A stretch of DNA of 64,000 nt from Roseovarius litorisediminis (GTDB lineage Bacteria > Pseudomonadota > Alphaproteobacteria > Rhodobacterales > Rhodobacteraceae). The stretch lies in NCBI RefSeq assembly GCF_900172295.1, contig NZ_FWFL01000007.1:151355-215354 (forward strand), in the 5' to 3' direction. The translations under genes were made by a program, and so were the position numbers. Below the pieces are notes generated by a model. It did no database searches. It saw nothing but the letters and a program-made list of their open reading frames with translations, and had not been told where the DNA came from. Each line of letters starts with the position of its first letter. Within the stretch, counting starts at the first letter, position 1. Positions 26,018 through 34,147 of the stretch are shown here, piece by piece.

Positions 26018-26685
26018 TATACATCCCCCCCGATAACAGATTGCTGGATCAACGGAGCCCCGGTGCGGAAATTGCGAATATCCTCAAGATAGTTCTCAAG
26101 TACGCGGGCTGCCATCAGGACAAACGAGATCGGCACGGTGATGATAAACCACCACTGCAGCACGTCGTCGGTACCCAGAACAATCTGAAAGTTTGCCGCC
26201 GAATTGGCGGTGACACGCGCCGTCGTGGTTACCGCGATAACGCAGAAGCCGAACCAAAGAAACGCATCCAGTGTAAGGGTGGCCATCTGCATGACACGCG
26301 GCATGTTCGAACGGAATTCGTTGAAACTCAGGTGAGTGCGCAGTTTGACGTTATAGGAACAGCCAAACCAGACCATAACCATAAACAAGAGGGGCGGAAT
26401 GGTCGATGACCAGGGTGGTTGCCCGTTCAGCACAAACCGCTGGACAACGCCGGAAAAAATGATCCAGGCGATGATAAGGTAGGAATAGACGATAATGAAC
26501 CGCTCAAGGTGGCGGTCCAGAAAAGGGAGGGCGCGAAAGAGTGCCAGTATGCCCAAAGCACTAATCAGTATCAGCACCCCAAAGAACAGATAGCCCCCGT
26601 CGGTATTAAAGGCCAATTTCATCTCGAATGAATCGTTGGTCAGTATGGAAGCAGCGGCATCGCCTGCTTCGGTCCAGATCGACAT
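26017..26685 (-). CDS. TRAP transporter small permease (DctQ type)
   Basis: 222 residues with four hydrophobic segments and a WIIFSGVVQRFVLNGQPPWSS region like the first loop of DctQ subunits, here somewhat longer than the usual 160-200. It partners the large permease encoded immediately downstream. It is separated from the binding-protein gene upstream by 104 bases containing a hairpin. Confidence 0.85.
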   Translation of the reverse strand: MSIWTEAGDAAASILTNDSFEMKLAFNTDGGYLFFGVLILISALGILALFRALPFLDRHLERFIIVYSYLIIAWIIFSGVVQRFVLNGQPPWSSTIPPLLFMVMVWFGCSYNVKLRTHLSFNEFRSNMPRVMQMATLTLDAFLWFGFCVIAVTTTARVTANSAANFQIVLGTDDVLQWWFIITVPISFVLMAARVLENYLEDIRNFRTGAPLIQQSVIGGDV

Positions 26686-26741
26686 TCTGGCTCCCCCTTT
26701 TGATGGATGGCCTCTGCCACGTTATCGGGCAGATGGTACCA

Positions 26742-26773
26742 TCGGGCCGACCTGTTCAAACAGACCGGCCCGA
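26742..26773 (-). promoter_or_regulatory. Intercistronic hairpin between TRAP binding protein and DctQ genes
   Basis: TCGGGCCG pairs perfectly with CGGCCCGA over eight bases, then a 2x2 internal loop and further pairs close a short loop. There is no U tract. It is likely an mRNA-stabilising or attenuating structure that favours expression of the upstream binding-protein gene. Confidence 0.5.
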
Positions 26774-26789
26774 ACTGCTTGGCTTGGGT

Positions 26790-28022
26790 TTATGCTTTCC
26801 ACCAGCGGCGGGGTTCGACATTTTCCGGCTTCATGTCAGCAGGAACCTGACGCGCGATGTCATAGATTTCCTGATAAGTGTCGATACCACCGGCCCATTT
26901 GTTCAGGCGTTCGCGCCAGTCGGTCCAGAGATCCGGCTGGAATTCCGGCGAACACATTTCTTCGGCCATCTTGATCTGGTCATCAGCAAGGAAGGCGTTG
27001 CGCACGTTGTTCTCGGCAAAAATCGTGCCCGGCAACTGCGGGTCCGAATGGCCGACGGTTTTGACAAGCGCTGCCTCGTTGGCGGCCTGCACATGCGTCT
27101 GCGCCCAATACGACGATTCCAGAACGGCATCCTGCAACTCGCCTGACAGGCTATCAAAGACGCCAGCGTTCATCGAGGTATGTTCGGTCCCGCAGAAGAA
27201 CTTCAGATCAACCGATTGGCTGACCACCGGCGACATGTTGGCATAAGCCACGGCCGAGGCCCATGTCTCAGCACCGTCAATCAGGCCCTGCTTCAGACCA
27301 TCAAGAGTTTCCTCCCAGGCCACTGGCACCGGGTTAAGGTTGAGAGCCTGCATCGCGATACGCCCAAGCTGTGTGCCGGTGACGCGGTTTTTGGTGCCAA
27401 ACAACTCTTCAATCTTGGTTACGGTAGGCTTGTCTTCCCAGCCGAGACCCAGTTGGATACCGCGCAATTCGCAGTGACTGAAAAGGAATTTCAGCCCGTG
27501 ACGTTTTTCCAGCGGATCGCGCAGAATGCGCTGCGATTCCGGGCTGTAGAGGAAGTGGTATTGCGATGCCCGGCCTGGGAACATGTATGCGTAATCCAGC
27601 ACGTTGAGATAAGGCGCGCCCCCGGCAGAGTTCTGGGTCGATGCGGCGTAGATATCGACGATACCCTGCTGGGCTTTTTCAACGCAGGACGTTTGACCAC
27701 AGATCTGGTTGTCACCGACAAACTCGATTCGAATCTCGCCATCCGTGCGCGATTCAAGATCACGGGCAAATTCCAGAGCGCCCGCGCGTTCAATCAAAAG
27801 GTTGCGCGCGTTAAAGCCGGCTGCACCAAATTTCAGCGTGTGCTTGGCCTCTTTGGCAAATCGTTTTTCATAAGTCGATTCTGCCGCATTTGCCAGGTTT
27901 GCAAGGCTCATCGCCCCCCCGAAAGTGCCGGCCGCCATGAGCGTCGAGCTCATACCATACTGGCCCGCAAGCCTGAAAAGATCCCGCCGTGAAATGCGGC
28001 CCAGATTATTCTCGATACCCAT
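26790..28022 (-). CDS. TRAP transporter substrate-binding protein (DctP type) with Tat signal
   Basis: 410 residues from ATG 28022 (MGIENNLGRISRRDLFRLAG), with GGGAGGAATAAC upstream. The N-terminus has a twin-arginine signal (SRRDLFR followed by a hydrophobic region ending ANA). The mature part is a DctP-like periplasmic binding protein (KFGAAGFNARNLLIERA, VEKAQQGIVDIYAAST, GWEDKPTVTKIEELFG). Export in the folded state by Tat is unusual for DctP in general but known for this subgroup. First gene of the leftward TRAP-iclR operon. Confidence 0.9.
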   Translation of the reverse strand: MGIENNLGRISRRDLFRLAGQYGMSSTLMAAGTFGGAMSLANLANAAESTYEKRFAKEAKHTLKFGAAGFNARNLLIERAGALEFARDLESRTDGEIRIEFVGDNQICGQTSCVEKAQQGIVDIYAASTQNSAGGAPYLNVLDYAYMFPGRASQYHFLYSPESQRILRDPLEKRHGLKFLFSHCELRGIQLGLGWEDKPTVTKIEELFGTKNRVTGTQLGRIAMQALNLNPVPVAWEETLDGLKQGLIDGAETWASAVAYANMSPVVSQSVDLKFFCGTEHTSMNAGVFDSLSGELQDAVLESSYWAQTHVQAANEAALVKTVGHSDPQLPGTIFAENNVRNAFLADDQIKMAEEMCSPEFQPDLWTDWRERLNKWAGGIDTYQEIYDIARQVPADMKPENVEPRRWWKA

Positions 28023-28053
28023 GTTATTCCTCCCTAGGGTCAATTATTGAGAC

Positions 28054-28068
28054 TTTTTGTTTCAAAAA
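28054..28068. promoter_or_regulatory. 15-bp palindrome in divergent promoter, candidate IclR operator
   Basis: TTTTTG-TTT-CAAAAA is a perfect palindrome of 15 bases in the 109-base gap between the TRAP operon and the GMC oxidoreductase gene. IclR proteins commonly bind 15-base palindromes, and an IclR gene closes the neighbouring operon. The link is by position. Confidence 0.5.
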
Positions 28069-28131
28069 ATGCTAGTATAGTTCTTTCATTCTGGCTAGAC
28101 TTTTTTTCATCAACACACGGAGGGATGTATT

Positions 28132-29724
28132 TTGGAGGCTGATTTTGTCGTAATCGGTGCGGGCTCGTCCGGCTGTGTGATTGCCAACCGGCTAAGTGCC
28201 AAGCCCGGCAATCGGGTCATCCTGCTTGAGGCGGGTGGCAAAGATACAAACCCATGGATTCACATCCCGGTCGGGTATTTTAAAACCATCCACAATCCCA
28301 AAGTCGATTGGTGTTATAAGACCGAGCCTGACCCCGGCCTGAACGGACGCTCCATTGAATGGCCCCGCGGCAAGGTTCTGGGTGGCTCTTCATCCCTGAA
28401 CGGGCTGCTTTACGTTCGTGGACAGTCGCAGGATTATGACCGCTGGCGTCAGATGGGCAATGTTGGCTGGGGGTGGGACGATGTCCTGCCTCTATTCAAG
28501 CGCGCAGAAAACAACGAACGCGGCGCTGACGAATTTCACGGCGATCAAGGGCCTTTGTCGGTGTCGAACATGCGCATTCAAAGACCGATCACCGATGCCT
28601 GGGTCGCCGCTGCCCAGGCTGCAGGGTATCCGTTCAACCCCGACTACAATGGCGCGACACAGGAAGGCGTCGGTTTCTTTCAGCTTACATCCCGCAAAGG
28701 CCGACGGTGCAGTGCGGCAGTGGCCTATCTCAATCCAGTCAAAAACCGAACAAACCTGCAGATTATAACTCATGCTCAGGTCGACAAGATTGATATCCAA
28801 GACAAGCGCGCCACAGGTGTGTCCTACAGAGACCGCGCCGGAAACGTTCAGACAATTACCGCCCGTCGCGAGATCATTTTGTGCGGCGGTGCCATCAACT
28901 CGCCCCAGCTGCTGATGTTGTCGGGGATTGGTGAGGCCGAACAACTACAGCATCACGGTATCAAGGTGGAACACGACCTGCCCGGCGTTGGCAAGGCAAT
29001 GCAGGATCACCTGCAGGCGCGACTTGTCTACAAATGCAACGAACCCACCCTGAACGATGAAGTCAGCACGCTGATGGGACAGGCGAAAATCGGTCTGAAG
29101 TACGTGTTGTTCCGCTCAGGGCCAATGACCATGGCCGCCAGTTTGGCCACGGGCTTTCTCAAGACGCGTAGTGATCTGGAAACACCGGATATTCAGTTTC
29201 ATGTCCAGCCTCTGTCTGCGGAAAACCCTGGCAAGGGCGCCGATAAATTTTCGGCATTCACCATGTCAGTATGTCAATTGCGGCCCGAAAGCCGTGGAGA
29301 AATACGGCTGGCCAGTGGTGATCCCAGGGCCTACCCCAAGATCATACCGAATTACCTGTCGACCGAAACCGACTGCCGCACGCTTGTTGCCGGGGTCAAC
29401 ATCGCGCGTAAAATTGCCCGGCATGCACCGCTGACTTCAAAAATTTCGCAAGAGTATCGCCCACATGCCGATCTGGATATGAATGATTACGATGCCACAC
29501 TGAACTGGACACGCGGCAATACAGCGTCGATTTACCATCCGACCGGCACCTGCAAGATGGGAAAAGGGGCCGATGCCGTGGTGGACGACAAGTTATGCGT
29601 CCACGGCATCCAGGGCCTGCGCGTTGCTGATTGCTCTATCATGCCCGAAATTGTGTCCGGAAATACCAACGCCCCGGCCATCATGATCGGGGAAAAGGCC
29701 AGCGACCTTTGCCTTGGCGCCTGA
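28132..29724 (+). CDS. GMC-family FAD oxidoreductase (choline/alcohol dehydrogenase-like)
   Basis: 530 residues. I accept the TTG start at 28132 since GGAGGG stands eight bases before it and the FAD-binding motif (VVIGAGSSGCVIANRLS) begins at residue 6. Further GMC marks are GGSSSLNGLLYVRG, the GGAINSPQLLMLSGIG signature and the C-terminal active-site region YHPTGTCKMG and SGNTNAPAIMIGEKA. It oxidises an alcohol to an aldehyde; choline is only one possible substrate. Divergent from the TRAP operon, so probably acts on the imported solute. Confidence 0.9.
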   Translation: MEADFVVIGAGSSGCVIANRLSAKPGNRVILLEAGGKDTNPWIHIPVGYFKTIHNPKVDWCYKTEPDPGLNGRSIEWPRGKVLGGSSSLNGLLYVRGQSQDYDRWRQMGNVGWGWDDVLPLFKRAENNERGADEFHGDQGPLSVSNMRIQRPITDAWVAAAQAAGYPFNPDYNGATQEGVGFFQLTSRKGRRCSAAVAYLNPVKNRTNLQIITHAQVDKIDIQDKRATGVSYRDRAGNVQTITARREIILCGGAINSPQLLMLSGIGEAEQLQHHGIKVEHDLPGVGKAMQDHLQARLVYKCNEPTLNDEVSTLMGQAKIGLKYVLFRSGPMTMAASLATGFLKTRSDLETPDIQFHVQPLSAENPGKGADKFSAFTMSVCQLRPESRGEIRLASGDPRAYPKIIPNYLSTETDCRTLVAGVNIARKIARHAPLTSKISQEYRPHADLDMNDYDATLNWTRGNTASIYHPTGTCKMGKGADAVVDDKLCVHGIQGLRVADCSIMPEIVSGNTNAPAIMIGEKASDLCLGA

Positions 29725-30079
29725 ACTGTTTGCGGAAACATCTGCCTGCTGACAGTCCGGTCTTGCAGATATTTTAAGGGATCAAATCACCCTGCCCGCC
29801 TTCGGCAAGGCGTCCCCTTCAAGCCTGCGTACCTTCGAAGAAGGTTCCGTTGCAACTCGAAATGCTTCGATATCCGCTGTTTGCCGCCACAACATTCAAA
29901 ATGGTTTGTCCAACGTGATTCCGCAAAACCCTATTTTTCGGTGATCTTGGTTTCGGACGTGTTGGATTGCACAGGCGACTTGTTCGGCCGGGTGACACCC
30001 AAGTGACACCCGTCAAAAACCGCCGTACACCGACAGCGAAAGCACGACGCAACTAACTTATTGATATTTGTTATTTAAG
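29725..30079. other. Intergenic region between GMC gene and tRNA-Phe
   Basis: 355 bases with no supported gene. A leftward frame at 29819-30052 is open but has no family character and a basic, low-complexity look. TGACACCC occurs twice close together (29994 and 30003). Since it lies at the 3' end of a tRNA gene, it may be the scar of a lost integrated element, but I see no repeat of the tRNA end here. Confidence 0.35.
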
Positions 30080-30154
30080 TGGTGCCCGGGGGCGGAATCG
30101 AACCACCGACACGAGGATTTTCAATCCACTGCTCTACCCCTGAGCTACCCGGGC
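30080..30154 (-). tRNA. tRNA-Phe (GAA)
   Basis: Complete cloverleaf on the minus strand: acceptor GCCCGGG/CCCGGGC, D arm GCTCAGGGGTAGAGC, anticodon loop TTGAAAA with anticodon GAA, T arm with GGTTCGATTCC and an encoded CCA (TGG at 30080-30082). The anticodon stem has one T-T mismatch (GTGGA/TCCTC). It lies downstream of yacG, a common order in Rhodobacterales. Confidence 0.95.
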
Positions 30155-30232
30155 ACGGGGAACGCTGACGCGTTCGGGTTCCGGCGTTCTAGGCGAGGGC
30201 GAAGGGGGTGTCCAGAGGGTTTGGTAAAATTT

Positions 30233-30415
30233 TCAATGTGGTTTCACCGACGCCTGCTCGACCGCTTCGATCGCGGCCTCGATATCCTCGGGGTCACGGG
30301 AGGGAACGGCATAGGTACCATCCAGCCATTTGCCCAAATCAATGTCGGCGCAGCGTTTGGAACAAAAGGGCCGAAACCTTGTATCAGCATCTCTTTCACA
30401 GATTGGACAGGTCAC
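30233..30415 (-). CDS. yacG: YacG, zinc-binding DNA gyrase inhibitor
   Basis: 60 residues. The zinc finger is CPIC near the N-terminus and CSKRC further on (FRPFCSKRCADIDLGKWLDG), the YacG signature. In E. coli YacG binds GyrB and blocks DNA binding by gyrase. The ATG overlaps the end of the ribonuclease gene by four bases, so it is co-translated in the infA-maf-ribonuclease-yacG run. Confidence 0.92.
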   Translation of the reverse strand: MTCPICERDADTRFRPFCSKRCADIDLGKWLDGTYAVPSRDPEDIEAAIEAVEQASVKPH

Positions 30416-31437
30416 GTTGGCACCTCACTCAGAGCAATTCGGTCGCGTTTACGTTGCAATTCAAAATGCCCCAGAGGGGTCCAGCCGACAAGGGCGGTTT
30501 CCACCTGGTCGGTGCGAAAAGCAGCCCGCAAGGTCGTTTCAAACTGACGGCGATCTTTTTTTCCCATGGGGGCCAGATCCAGCGTGATCTGCCCGCCAAT
30601 ACCCCGCAGGCGCAGCTGGCGGGGTAGTTCCCGCGCTGCAGCAAGGTTCGCTTTGAGGCCAGCTGCGGCTGAGGCATCCCCGCCAGTGTTGACGTCAACC
30701 GCCGTAAGCGCTCGTGTTGGTTCGATATAAACAGAGGCACCACCGGACAGTTCAACACGTGCACCGCGCAAGTCGTCGATTTGATCCAGGATACCAAGCT
30801 CGGAAAAAGACCCGGGATCAGTGATCACCTCGGCAGGTGCTACCCATTCGCGCCAGGCCAGCGCATGCGGACTGTCACCTTCGGTCAGTGTTTCGGCGCC
30901 AGCACCGGTAGCATCTGCCATGATTGCCTGAGCAAGACCATGCATTGCACGAATATCTTCCGTGATCTCAACGGCATCCGCGGTCTCGCACGAGGATCGC
31001 AGAATCAGTCCCATCTCAGTGCCACCCATTTCGGCATGCGCAATCTCAAGAAGCGAGTCGCGCAATTTTTCATCCTTGATGGTGCGCGAAATATTAAGCC
31101 CCGGCGCGGAAGGGGTAACAATGGCATATCGGCTTTTGAAAAGAAGTTTTGACGTAACCGGCAGCGCTTTACCCGGTTCGGCGTATCCGGTTACTTGCAC
31201 CAAAATAGGTTGGCCGGGCGACAAACCTTTGATTTGCCTTAAGAACGCGGATCCATCAGGGGTCTGCAAAAACATCCCCCCCTGCCCTTTGACGGGGCGA
31301 TCTGCAATAGCGCGATAGATAGCGCCGGGACGGGGTTGATCGGTATCAAGCAAAAGATCTTGCAGACGGCCGTCAGCCAGCAGGGCTGCGGCTTCGAATC
31401 CATTAACGTGATCCAGAACGATGGTGCGGCCTTTCAT
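30412..31437 (-). CDS. Ribonuclease E/G family protein, short form
   Basis: 341 residues from ATG 31437 ([10 protein letters not shown]), chosen for AAGGAGC upstream. The catalytic part of RNase E/G is recognisable: [16 protein letters not shown] with the metal-binding Asp, and the [11 protein letters not shown] segment. It is shorter than RNase G (about 490): much of the S1 domain and the zinc-link Cys pair are missing or not recognisable. This short form accompanies yacG and maf in many alphaproteobacteria. Probably an accessory endoribonuclease; activity is uncertain. Confidence 0.85.
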   Translation of the reverse strand: MKGRTIVLDHVNGFEAAALLADGRLQDLLLDTDQPRPGAIYRAIADRPVKGQGGMFLQTPDGSAFLRQIKGLSPGQPILVQVTGYAEPGKALPVTSKLLFKSRYAIVTPSAPGLNISRTIKDEKLRDSLLEIAHAEMGGTEMGLILRSSCETADAVEITEDIRAMHGLAQAIMADATGAGAETLTEGDSPHALAWREWVAPAEVITDPGSFSELGILDQIDDLRGARVELSGGASVYIEPTRALTAVDVNTGGDASAAAGLKANLAAARELPRQLRLRGIGGQITLDLAPMGKKDRRQFETTLRAAFRTDQVETALVGWTPLGHFELQRKRDRIALSEVPT

Positions 31438-32012
31438 CGATGCTCCTTGTAAATCGGGTAACCTGCGGCCCTGAGCAAACCGGCTGTCTCGGCGAGTGGC
31501 AAACCGACGACCGCTGTAAAAGACCCTTGTATCCAAGGGATTAGCGCGCCCGCGGGACCTTGAATACCGTATCCGCCAGCTTTTCCCTGCCAGTCGCCGG
31601 TAGCCAGATAAGCGTTCAGGTCTTCGTCGGACAGGCGCTTCATCTTAACGTTTGTCACAACGTCCTGCTCCCACAGGTTCGCTCCACGGCGTATGGCAAC
31701 AGCAGTGATCACACGGTGGCGCCGCCCCGATAGTGACAAAAGAAATTCAGCCGCGTCACCGGCATTGTCGGGCTTACCCAAAATTCGGCGACCAAGGGCC
31801 ACAGTGGTATCGGCCGACAGTACGATGTCATTGGCATCAGCTTGTACCGCCCACGCTTTTTCCCGCGCCATCCGGACGCAATAGGGGCGGGGCAATTCGG
31901 CCTTCAGGGGGGTCTCATCTATATCGGGCGGGCGGATGTCATCCGCCACAACCCCGATCTGCGCCAGCAGTTCCCGCCGACGCGGACTGCCCGATCCGAG
32001 GATCAAACGCAT
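31434..32012 (-). CDS. maf: Maf-like nucleotide pyrophosphatase
   Basis: 192 residues. The Maf start [14 protein letters not shown], the DETP loop, [18 protein letters not shown] and [16 protein letters not shown] are all intact. These proteins hydrolyse non-canonical or canonical nucleoside triphosphates (dTTP/UTP or m7GTP types) and are house-cleaning enzymes. Overlaps the ribonuclease gene by four bases and follows infA by 14. Confidence 0.92.
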   Translation of the reverse strand: MRLILGSGSPRRRELLAQIGVVADDIRPPDIDETPLKAELPRPYCVRMAREKAWAVQADANDIVLSADTTVALGRRILGKPDNAGDAAEFLLSLSGRRHRVITAVAIRRGANLWEQDVVTNVKMKRLSDEDLNAYLATGDWQGKAGGYGIQGPAGALIPWIQGSFTAVVGLPLAETAGLLRAAGYPIYKEHR

Positions 32013-32026
32013 TTGATATCAATCGC

Positions 32027-32245
32027 TTACTTAAAGCGATAGTTGATCCGACCCTTGGTCAGATCATAAGGTGTCATCTCAACCTGCACCTTGTCGCCAG
32101 CCAGAACACGGATGCGATTCTTGCGCATCTTGCCTGCCGTATGTGCGATGATCTCATGGCCGTTTTCCAGCTCGACCCTGAATGTCGCGTTCGGCAGGAG
32201 TTCCTTCACGACACCGGGAAATTCGAGCAATTCTTCCTTGGCCAT
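32027..32245 (-). CDS. infA: Translation initiation factor IF-1
   Basis: 72 residues, the exact usual length. The S1-like OB fold is typical ([47 protein letters not shown]). Binds the ribosomal A site during initiation. First gene of the leftward infA-maf-ribonuclease-yacG group, with GGAGAG upstream of its ATG. Confidence 0.97.
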   Translation of the reverse strand: MAKEELLEFPGVVKELLPNATFRVELENGHEIIAHTAGKMRKNRIRVLAGDKVQVEMTPYDLTKGRINYRFK

Positions 32246-32328
32246 GGTCTCTCCTTTGTTAGTTTTTCCGCCCTTTCGCGGAACGAGGCCTTAAATGGGC
32301 CTATTCCGCGTTTTTTTCAAGGGGATAA

Positions 32329-33213
32329 TCACCCAAGCCGCTGAGGTGTGACATGCGCGTCGCGGCCCGGTTGCTCGTCCCAGTGGGTGCGGCCTAGAAC
32401 CCGACCGTCCACGCGCACATGGGCAACGGCAGAAAGATCAACAGTGGCGTAGGTCCAGCCGGGGACGTTAAGCGCGCCTTGAGATATCACTCCGGTATCG
32501 GGAAAGCCGGTATCGGGTGGGCCGAAGATGCCGCCCATGCCGGTGTTGGCCTCAACCACATCGTTCCATGGCGCAGGCCCGACGAGCGAGGCCATAACAG
32601 CCACGCACTGATTTTCCAACGCCCGTGCCATCGCCCCGATACGGACCCGCCAATAGCCAGAAAGCGTCTCGGTACACGAAGGGGAAAGGATCAGGTCGGC
32701 ATCGGTCAAGGCCCTGCCCAGCAAGGGAAATTCGGAATCGTAGCATATCAAAGTGGCGATATTTCCAAGGCTGGTCTCAAAGACGCGCAAGGGCCCGCCC
32801 GGGGCCATGTTCATCGGCTCGCGTTCGTAGCGGGTCATGATCTGTTTGTCCTGAATGCCGCGCCCGCCGGTGGGGGAAAACAGGGTTGATCGGTTGACCG
32901 GACGGTCGCTTATGGTGGCGTCAAATACAGGGGCCGAGGCCGACAGGATATGCACGCCGAATTTGGCCGCCAGATCGGCGTGCAGGTCGTCGGCGTCGGG
33001 CATTTGGTCGGACACCGCCTGCAGTGACTGCTCAAGATCCCCGGCCACGTCGGCCCCGGACAGCATTGCCAGCTCCATCGCCCCATACTCAGGAAAGACC
33101 AGCAGCTCGGCACCCTGCCCTGCCGCATCGGCCACCCATGTCGTAATTTTTGTCGCATAATCAGCCCAGTTTGTTAACGGATCGAGCGGATAGGCAGCAG
33201 TGGCGATTTTCAT
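32329..33213 (-). CDS. Carbon-nitrogen hydrolase (nitrilase superfamily)
   Basis: 294 residues from the ATG at 33213 (MKIATAAYPLDPL), with GGGAGG upstream; the frame is open further but that region is a hairpin-rich leader. The Glu of the catalytic triad is in LLVFPEYGAME and the Cys in TLICYDSEFPLLGR; the Lys is probably near TRYEREPM, though it is not obvious there and needs alignment. Family members hydrolyse amides or nitriles. It lies downstream of strong alternative hairpins. Confidence 0.85.
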   Translation of the reverse strand: MKIATAAYPLDPLTNWADYATKITTWVADAAGQGAELLVFPEYGAMELAMLSGADVAGDLEQSLQAVSDQMPDADDLHADLAAKFGVHILSASAPVFDATISDRPVNRSTLFSPTGGRGIQDKQIMTRYEREPMNMAPGGPLRVFETSLGNIATLICYDSEFPLLGRALTDADLILSPSCTETLSGYWRVRIGAMARALENQCVAVMASLVGPAPWNDVVEANTGMGGIFGPPDTGFPDTGVISQGALNVPGWTYATVDLSAVAHVRVDGRVLGRTHWDEQPGRDAHVTPQRLG

Positions 33214-33658
33214 CAGAACCTCCCGGCAGGTTGGCGTGTAAAGGCGTTTCGAAATAAACTTGAGGCACAAGTTTTTTCGAAGCGCCTGTAACATCAATAG
33301 GTTACATGCGCTTCGAGACAACCCATGATTCAGGTTCATCGTGAAACGCTTTATTTCTCCAGGATTTGTACACAGTTTTCATAAGGTCACCAGTTCCCGC
33401 GAGTGCTTTGGGTGAAAATTATTAATGCCCCACGCCACAGACTGGTGCGGTCTGCGCAAAGTCCGCTGGCTGAAAGTAGCACGATGCGCGATCGGTTTAC
33501 GCAAACAATCAGCCACCACAAACGCCCGCAGCGTTGCTGGCTATGCACGCAGCCCCTGCCCCAAGGCACCGGCCAGGGGCCGATAACGAGACAAAAAGCG
33601 CGCGCCCAAAGGCGCGCACCGTTCTTGGACACCCCGCTTACCAAAGGGCAATCCAACC
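33214..33658. other. Intergenic region with two overlapping strong hairpins
   Basis: No gene is supported in these 445 bases. Hairpin A (33242-33287) pairs 20 bases with one bulge around a five-base loop. Hairpin B (33278-33315) pairs CGAAGCGC with GCGCTTCG and TGTAAC with GTTACA. They share bases 33278-33287 and so exclude each other in RNA. On the minus strand they form the leader of the carbon-nitrogen hydrolase, ending 28 bases before its start. There is no long U tract. A GAAACGCTTTATTTC stretch at 33342-33356 looks like a degraded third copy of one arm. Confidence 0.6.
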
Positions 33659-34075
33659 TTATTGCGGGATGCGCAACACCTGACCGGGATAGATTTTATC
33701 GGGGTGGCTAAGCATCGGCTTGTTGGCCTCGAAAATCTCTTCGTAACGTGCGCCATTGCCCAGAGTTTTCTTAGCGATGGCCCAAAGCGTGTCGCCCTTC
33801 TGTACCTCGTGGAACACCGGATCGCTGCCACCCGCACTATCCTCGACTGCCGCGACACCTTCAATGTTGCCCACCGCCAGAATCACCTTTTCCTTGGCTT
33901 CCTGACTGGCCGCTGTGCCCGTCACCTTGACGACATCGCCGTCGACTTCGATCTCAAGCCCTTCAGCATCCAGACCCAGACCCGCGACCTCTTTTTTCAA
34001 GGCGTCGGCATCAGGGGTGTCGTCGATCCCGAAAAGCGATTTCCCCGACGTCTTCATGAAATTCCACAGTCCCAT
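33659..34075 (-). CDS. kbp: BON-LysM protein, Kbp/YgaU-like
   Basis: 138 residues from ATG 34075 (MGLWNFMKTSGKSLFG). A BON domain (about 30-80, ending SQEAKEKVILAVGNIEGVAAV) is followed by a LysM domain (FHEVQKGDTLWAIAKKTLG to PDKIYPGQVLRIP). The same order and very similar C-terminus (FEANKPMLSHPDKIYPGQVL) occur in E. coli Kbp (YgaU), a cytoplasmic potassium-binding protein. No signal peptide is seen, in agreement with that. Single gene between a hairpin-rich gap and an ABC exporter gene. Confidence 0.88.
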   Translation of the reverse strand: MGLWNFMKTSGKSLFGIDDTPDADALKKEVAGLGLDAEGLEIEVDGDVVKVTGTAASQEAKEKVILAVGNIEGVAAVEDSAGGSDPVFHEVQKGDTLWAIAKKTLGNGARYEEIFEANKPMLSHPDKIYPGQVLRIPQ

Positions 34076-34147
34076 ATCATGCCTCCATAGCAATTTGATG
34101 GGCACATTCTTTACCTGGTGCGCGGACCCGGCAAAGGGGAAACAATT

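Noticed and set aside
33387..33656. Leftward 89-codon frame in the hairpin-rich gap
   Set aside because: No ribosome binding site, odd composition rich in Trp, Cys and Arg, and no family character; read as non-coding.
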